DNA of 57,119 nt from an uncultured cyanobacterium (GTDB lineage Bacteria; Cyanobacteriota; Cyanobacteriia; PCC-6307; Cyanobiaceae). Of this stretch, positions 54,179 to 57,119 are shown in pieces. The stretch is taken from the NCBI GenBank assembly GCA_903858015.1, contig CAIOGZ010000047.1, positions 1-57,119 on the forward strand, written 5' to 3'. Positions within the stretch are counted from its first letter, which is position 1; each line of letters starts with the position of its first letter. The notes under the pieces are model-generated. The model saw only the letters and a list, made by a program, of their open reading frames with translations. It ran no database searches and had not been told where the DNA came from. Both the position numbers and the translations under genes were made by a program.

Positions 54179-54679
54179 ATGCAACGACGTGTCGCCCTGC
54201 GCGCCCTAATGCTGCAACTTTCACCCCTAACGCTGGTTACGGGCCTGCTACAACCCGTTGCGCGGGCCGAAGCCGCCAGTCCGGCCACCGATCCCCGCTG
54301 GCAGCTCGATGCGGCCGAATGGCAACGCCGGCTGAGCCCCTCAGCCTATGCCGTGCTGCGGCGGGAGTCTACCGAGCGCCCCTTCAGCAGTGCGCTGGAG
54401 CATGAAAGCCGCAAGGGCACCTTTGTCTGTGCCGGCTGCCGCCTGCCCCTGTTCAGCTCCGCCGCCAAGTTTGATAGCGGCACCGGCTGGCCAAGTTTCT
54501 GGCAGCCCCTGCCCAATGCCGTGGCCACGAAGCTGGATTTCAAGCTGATTGTGCCTCGCACCGAATACCACTGCCGCCGTTGTGGCGGCCACCAGGGCCA
54601 TCGCTTTGCCGATGGCCCCCCACCCACCGGTCAGCGGTATTGCAACAACGGTGTGGCGCTGTTGTTTATCAGCAACTGA
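54179..54679 (+). CDS. msrB: Peptide methionine (R)-S-oxide reductase, exported
   Basis: MsrB reduces methionine-R-sulfoxide in proteins. A signal-like N-terminus (ALMLQLSPLTLVTGLLQPVA, cleavage near AEA) suggests export. The catalytic domain has WQRRLSPSAYAVLRRESTER, the zinc pairs CAGC and CRRC, SGTGWPSFW, and RYCNNGVALLF with the catalytic Cys (usually RYCVN). A second resolving Cys is not obvious. It is 166 residues and lies close behind secG. Confidence 0.93.
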   Translation: MQRRVALRALMLQLSPLTLVTGLLQPVARAEAASPATDPRWQLDAAEWQRRLSPSAYAVLRRESTERPFSSALEHESRKGTFVCAGCRLPLFSSAAKFDSGTGWPSFWQPLPNAVATKLDFKLIVPRTEYHCRRCGGHQGHRFADGPPPTGQRYCNNGVALLFISN

Positions 54680-54926
54680 GCTTCGGCTCCGCTAGCCGGC
54701 TGTTGCGAAGGCCGTCCTGCGGGACTCCAGGCGCTAGCCGAGCGGTAATGGCGTAAACAATCAATGCCCCCGTTGGCTTAAGCCTCCACGGCTGTGCTAG
54801 GCCTATAGGCTAGATATTGACTGCCGTGGTCGAGCTCCAGCCACGGCCAAGCTGATCGGCATGGCCATTCCCAAGTCCATCCACCACTCCAACCACGGCA
54901 GTCTGATCGGGCTCTGTTGCTGAATT
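54680..54926. other. Intergenic region with small palindromes
   Basis: A near-palindrome (CTAGGCCTATAGGCTAG) lies at about 54798-54814 and is followed by a TAGATATTGAC stretch that could be promoter-like. No gene is supported. Confidence 0.35.
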
Positions 54927-55301
54927 ATGGGCAGTCCGATCAGCTGTGAAACCTTTCTGGAGCGTGCCCGGGCTCGCTTTGGTGATCGTTACGACTATGG
55001 GGGCATTGTTTATAAGAGCTACAAGACCCCGATCGCTATCCACTGCCGCCTCCATCCGGTGAAGTTGATCGCGATCACCCCCGAGAAGCATCTGCAGACC
55101 ACCGGTGGCTGCAAATTTTGCTTACGCCAAAGCCGGATCCGCATGCTTGAGCGGGAGCTGCAGCGCGATGCCGTCGATCGTCCCGATCGCCTTGCTTCCT
55201 CCTCCCCTGCACCAACCTTGCCAGGGCCAGCGATTCTTGAGGCCAGCTCCGCTGCGCAGCTGACGGAGCGGGTGCGACAAAGCGCTAGTCGCACCGATTG
55301 A
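54927..55301 (+). CDS. Small DUF723-like protein
   Basis: The first ~70 residues (FLERARARFGDRYDYGGIVY, KSYKTPIAIHCRLHP, ITPEKHLQTTGGCKFCLRQS) match a short domain seen at the start of many phage and homing-endonuclease-like proteins (DUF723 type), with one CxxC that could bind zinc. The remaining ~50 residues are low complexity. A longer parent protein is usual, so this may be a truncated, domesticated remnant. Function unknown. Confidence 0.65.
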   Translation: MGSPISCETFLERARARFGDRYDYGGIVYKSYKTPIAIHCRLHPVKLIAITPEKHLQTTGGCKFCLRQSRIRMLERELQRDAVDRPDRLASSSPAPTLPGPAILEASSAAQLTERVRQSASRTD

Positions 55302-55652
55302 TTTTTGGTCTGGGCAGGGCGGCGGAGTGCAGCGAGCACCGTGTAGGTTGCGGCGCATAAGATGTTGCTGGGCCGTAGATGCAAGCTGAAGTAGGAGTGG
55401 AGCGTTTATCGGTGAACTGCGGCTACTTACGACGAGAAATCAATGCTTGCAGCACTCATACAGCAGGTTAGATGCTGATCAGGATCAGCCATTTCCAGGG
55501 ATGCAGCATCGGTTTCAAGGTGATCTTGTTTTCTGTCCATGGCGATCTTTTTCCACTTCTGCTGATTGGCACTCCCCTTGACCTGGTAGCGAAATAGGTG
55601 GGAAAGTGCAGTGTCTTTCCTTCGCAGCATGTACTCCGCAGCACACACCACA
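55302..55652. other. Intergenic stretch of lower GC without a supported gene
   Basis: These 351 bp are clearly less GC-rich than the surrounding chromosome. An antisense frame overlaps the next gene but does not look like protein of a known family. The region probably carries the promoter of the small ribbon-helix-helix gene and may be acquired DNA. Confidence 0.4.
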
Positions 55653-55916
55653 ATGGCTAACAAAAACAATGCTTCCGTGATGGCGGCACCGTTGTCCGTG
55701 GGGTCCTCCCCGAGCTTGAAACCAGCCTTCCGGTCGCCGCGCAGGGTCACGATCACCCTCCCCTATGCCACCTTCCAAGCGCTTCAGGAGCGAGCCGATG
55801 GCGAGGGGCGCTCCTTGAGCAACCTGGCGGCCTTTCTGCTTGAATCCTCACTCCATAGCGCCGGCTTGAACCAGGGCGTAGCGGAGGTCCATAGCCGCCA
55901 AGCAAAGTTCCATTGA
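55653..55916 (+). CDS. Small ribbon-helix-helix (CopG-like) protein
   Basis: A ribbon-helix-helix motif is seen in the second half (RRVTITLPYATFQALQERAD, then GRSLSNLAAFLLESSL), suggesting a DNA-binding repressor or antitoxin-like protein. The first ~28 residues are polar and disordered. I start at the ATG at 55653 (87 residues); an upstream ATG at 55611 is possible. No partner toxin lies next to it. Confidence 0.7.
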   Translation: MANKNNASVMAAPLSVGSSPSLKPAFRSPRRVTITLPYATFQALQERADGEGRSLSNLAAFLLESSLHSAGLNQGVAEVHSRQAKFH

Positions 55917-56012
55917 AGTTGTTCCAGGCAGTAAAGATCCTGCCATTCTTAATTGCATTCGGTCAACTTGGTGCGATGGATCGCTTCGATTTAAAACCTA
56001 TGAGCAAATAAA

Positions 56013-56036
56013 AAAAGGGGCCGTAGGCCCCCTTTT
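56013..56036 (-). terminator. Terminator downstream of groEL (possibly bidirectional)
   Basis: AAAAGGGGCC and GGCCCCCTTTT flank a 3-base loop, giving a GC-rich stem with A- and T-runs on either side. On the minus strand it lies ~30 bp after the groEL stop. It could also stop transcription from the small plus-strand gene. Confidence 0.8.
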
Positions 56037-56066
56037 AGTATTGAACGCTTGGCGATCAGACGATGA

Positions 56067-57119
56067 TCAGTAGTCGAAGTCACCACCGCCCATGCCACCA
56101 CCGGCGGGAGCGGCTTCCTTCTTCTCAGGCAAGTCGGCCACGATGCACTCGGTGGTGAGCACCATGCCAGCGATCGAGGCTGCGTTCTGGAGGCCCGAGC
56201 GGGTCACCTTGGCGGGATCGACGATGCCGGCGGCCAGCATGTCCACGTACTCACCGGTGGCGGCGTTGTAGCCCTCGTTGAAGGGCTTATTGCGCACGTG
56301 CTCAGCGACGACGGCCCCATTGGCACCGGCATTCTCAGCGATGCGCTTGAGGGGAGCGGTGAGGGAGGAGGCCACGATCTGGGCCCCGATCAGCTCTTCG
56401 CCAGCCAGGTTGGCGGCGGCCCACTCCTCAAGGGCGGGGGCGAGGTGGGCCAAGGTGGTGCCGCCACCGGGCACGATACCTTCCTCAACGGCCGCCTTGG
56501 TGGCGTTGATGGCATCTTCCAGGCGCAGCTTCTTGTCCTTCATCTCGGTCTCGGTGGCAGCACCTACCTTGACCACGGCCACACCGCCGCTCAGCTTGGC
56601 GAGGCGCTCCTGCAGCTTCTCCTTGTCATAGGAGGAATCGGTGTCGTCGATCTGCTTGCGGATCTGCTCAACGCGGGCCTTCACCGCCGCTTCATTGCCT
56701 TCGGCAACGATCGTGGTCGTGTCCTTGTTGATCGTGATCCGGCGGGCGGTGCCGAGCGAATCGATCTTGGCGTTCTCGAGTTTGAGGCCGGCATCTTCGG
56801 TGATCAGCTGCCCATTGGTCAGCACCGCGATGTCCTCGAGCATGGCCTTGCGGCGATCACCAAAGCCGGGGGCTTTGACGGCAGCCACGTTGAGCACGCC
56901 GCGCAGACGGTTGACCACCAAGGTGGCGAGGGCTTCCTTCTCGATGTCCTCGGCGATGATCAGCAGCGGACGGCCGGTGCGGGCGATCTGCTCGAGCACG
57001 GGCACCAGGTCTTGGACCAGGGCGATCTTCTTGTCGGTGATCAGGATGTAGGGCTCTTCGAGCACCGCTTCCATCCGCTCGGTGTCGGTGGCGAAGTAGG
57101 GCGAGATGTAGCCCTTGTC
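56067..57119 (-). CDS. groEL: Chaperonin GroEL, C-terminal 350 residues (start outside the window)
   Basis: The frame runs off the right edge. It reads DKGYISPYF at the edge, then [60 protein letters not shown], the catalytic-domain text [18 protein letters not shown] and the C-terminus [11 protein letters not shown]. GroEL forms the double-ring folding chamber. The -DFDY ending, without a long GGM tail, resembles the groES-linked GroEL1 of cyanobacteria; groES would lie beyond the window. Confidence 0.96.
   Translation of the reverse strand, partial: DKGYISPYFATDTERMEAVLEEPYILITDKKIALVQDLVPVLEQIARTGRPLLIIAEDIEKEALATLVVNRLRGVLNVAAVKAPGFGDRRKAMLEDIAVLTNGQLITEDAGLKLENAKIDSLGTARRITINKDTTTIVAEGNEAAVKARVEQIRKQIDDTDSSYDKEKLQERLAKLSGGVAVVKVGAATETEMKDKKLRLEDAINATKAAVEEGIVPGGGTTLAHLAPALEEWAAANLAGEELIGAQIVASSLTAPLKRIAENAGANGAVVAEHVRNKPFNEGYNAATGEYVDMLAAGIVDPAKVTRSGLQNAASIAGMVLTTECIVADLPEKKEAAPAGGGMGGGDFDY

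Noticed and set aside
55427..55756. Minus-strand frame with a hydrophobic segment opposite the ribbon-helix-helix gene
   Set aside because: It overlaps a better supported plus-strand gene, and its sequence matches no family I know.

Overview
The window is chromosomal DNA of a high-GC cyanobacterium, most likely a picocyanobacterium of the Synechococcus/Cyanobium type. The support is cyanobacterial core content: a kaiA-kaiB-kaiC clock locus with full-length kaiA, psbV (cytochrome c-550), plant-type ferredoxin petF, the ferredoxin-thioredoxin reductase variable chain, the cyanobacterial families DUF1818 and DUF2811, and GCGATCGC (HIP1) palindromes, for example at 2953, 4632 and 8343. Species cannot be fixed from sequence alone.

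Layout. (1) 1-11732: the end of a small heat-shock protein, a GAF-PAS-GGDEF-EAL protein, then [NiFe]-hydrogenase maturation genes hypA, hypB, hypF and hypC, with a nitroreductase gene broken by one stop codon, and nifJ (pyruvate:ferredoxin oxidoreductase). This is a fermentative/hydrogen block, but no hydrogenase structural genes are present. (2) 11771-17197: an accessory block with a metacaspase fused to an alpha/beta-hydrolase and a four-gene minus-strand operon (RibD-like reductase, MDR oxidoreductase, degenerate PTPS/QueD-like protein, SAM methyltransferase). That operon looks like an uncharacterised pteridine- or flavin-like pathway. (3) 17480-19236: a dihydroorotate-dehydrogenase-like gene and an L,D-transpeptidase. 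(4) 19299-24784: a toxin-antitoxin and relic-defence island. It holds an orphan antitoxin, an AbrB/PIN pair with a deleted toxin, an Xre-RES pair, a VapBC pair, an MntA-HepT-like pair, and what I read as the wreck of a BREX system (pglZ pseudogene and a brxL stub) cut off on both sides by two inverted copies of a ~75-bp palindromic MITE-like element. (5) 25008-32399: a secreted DUF3616 protein, hypD-hypE, and kaiCBA. (6) 32522-54679: mainly core genes (rplU, rpmA, truB, yebC, nagB-like, spoIID-like, rnz, psbV, petF, prmA, serA, ylmH-like S4 gene, tRNA-Val, murD, EVE, rpoZ, an Hsp70-like gene, ftrV, pyrR, gpmI, secG, msrB). (7) 54927-57119: two small accessory genes and the 3' part of groEL.

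How the genes fit together. HypA/B (nickel insertion) and HypF/C/D/E (Fe(CN)2CO assembly) form a complete maturation set divided between two loci about 19 kb apart. NifJ would supply reduced ferredoxin from pyruvate in the dark, and the second hyp locus ends against the clock genes. A recurring oddity is short-period degenerate tandem repeats (15-48 bp) in intergenic gaps and, in frame, in interdomain linkers of NifJ, HypD, TruB and others.

The best candidates for under-described biology are the metacaspase-hydrolase fusion, the RibD/MDR/PTPS-like/methyltransferase operon, and the MITE-bounded BREX relic with VapBC lodged between pglZ and brxL.
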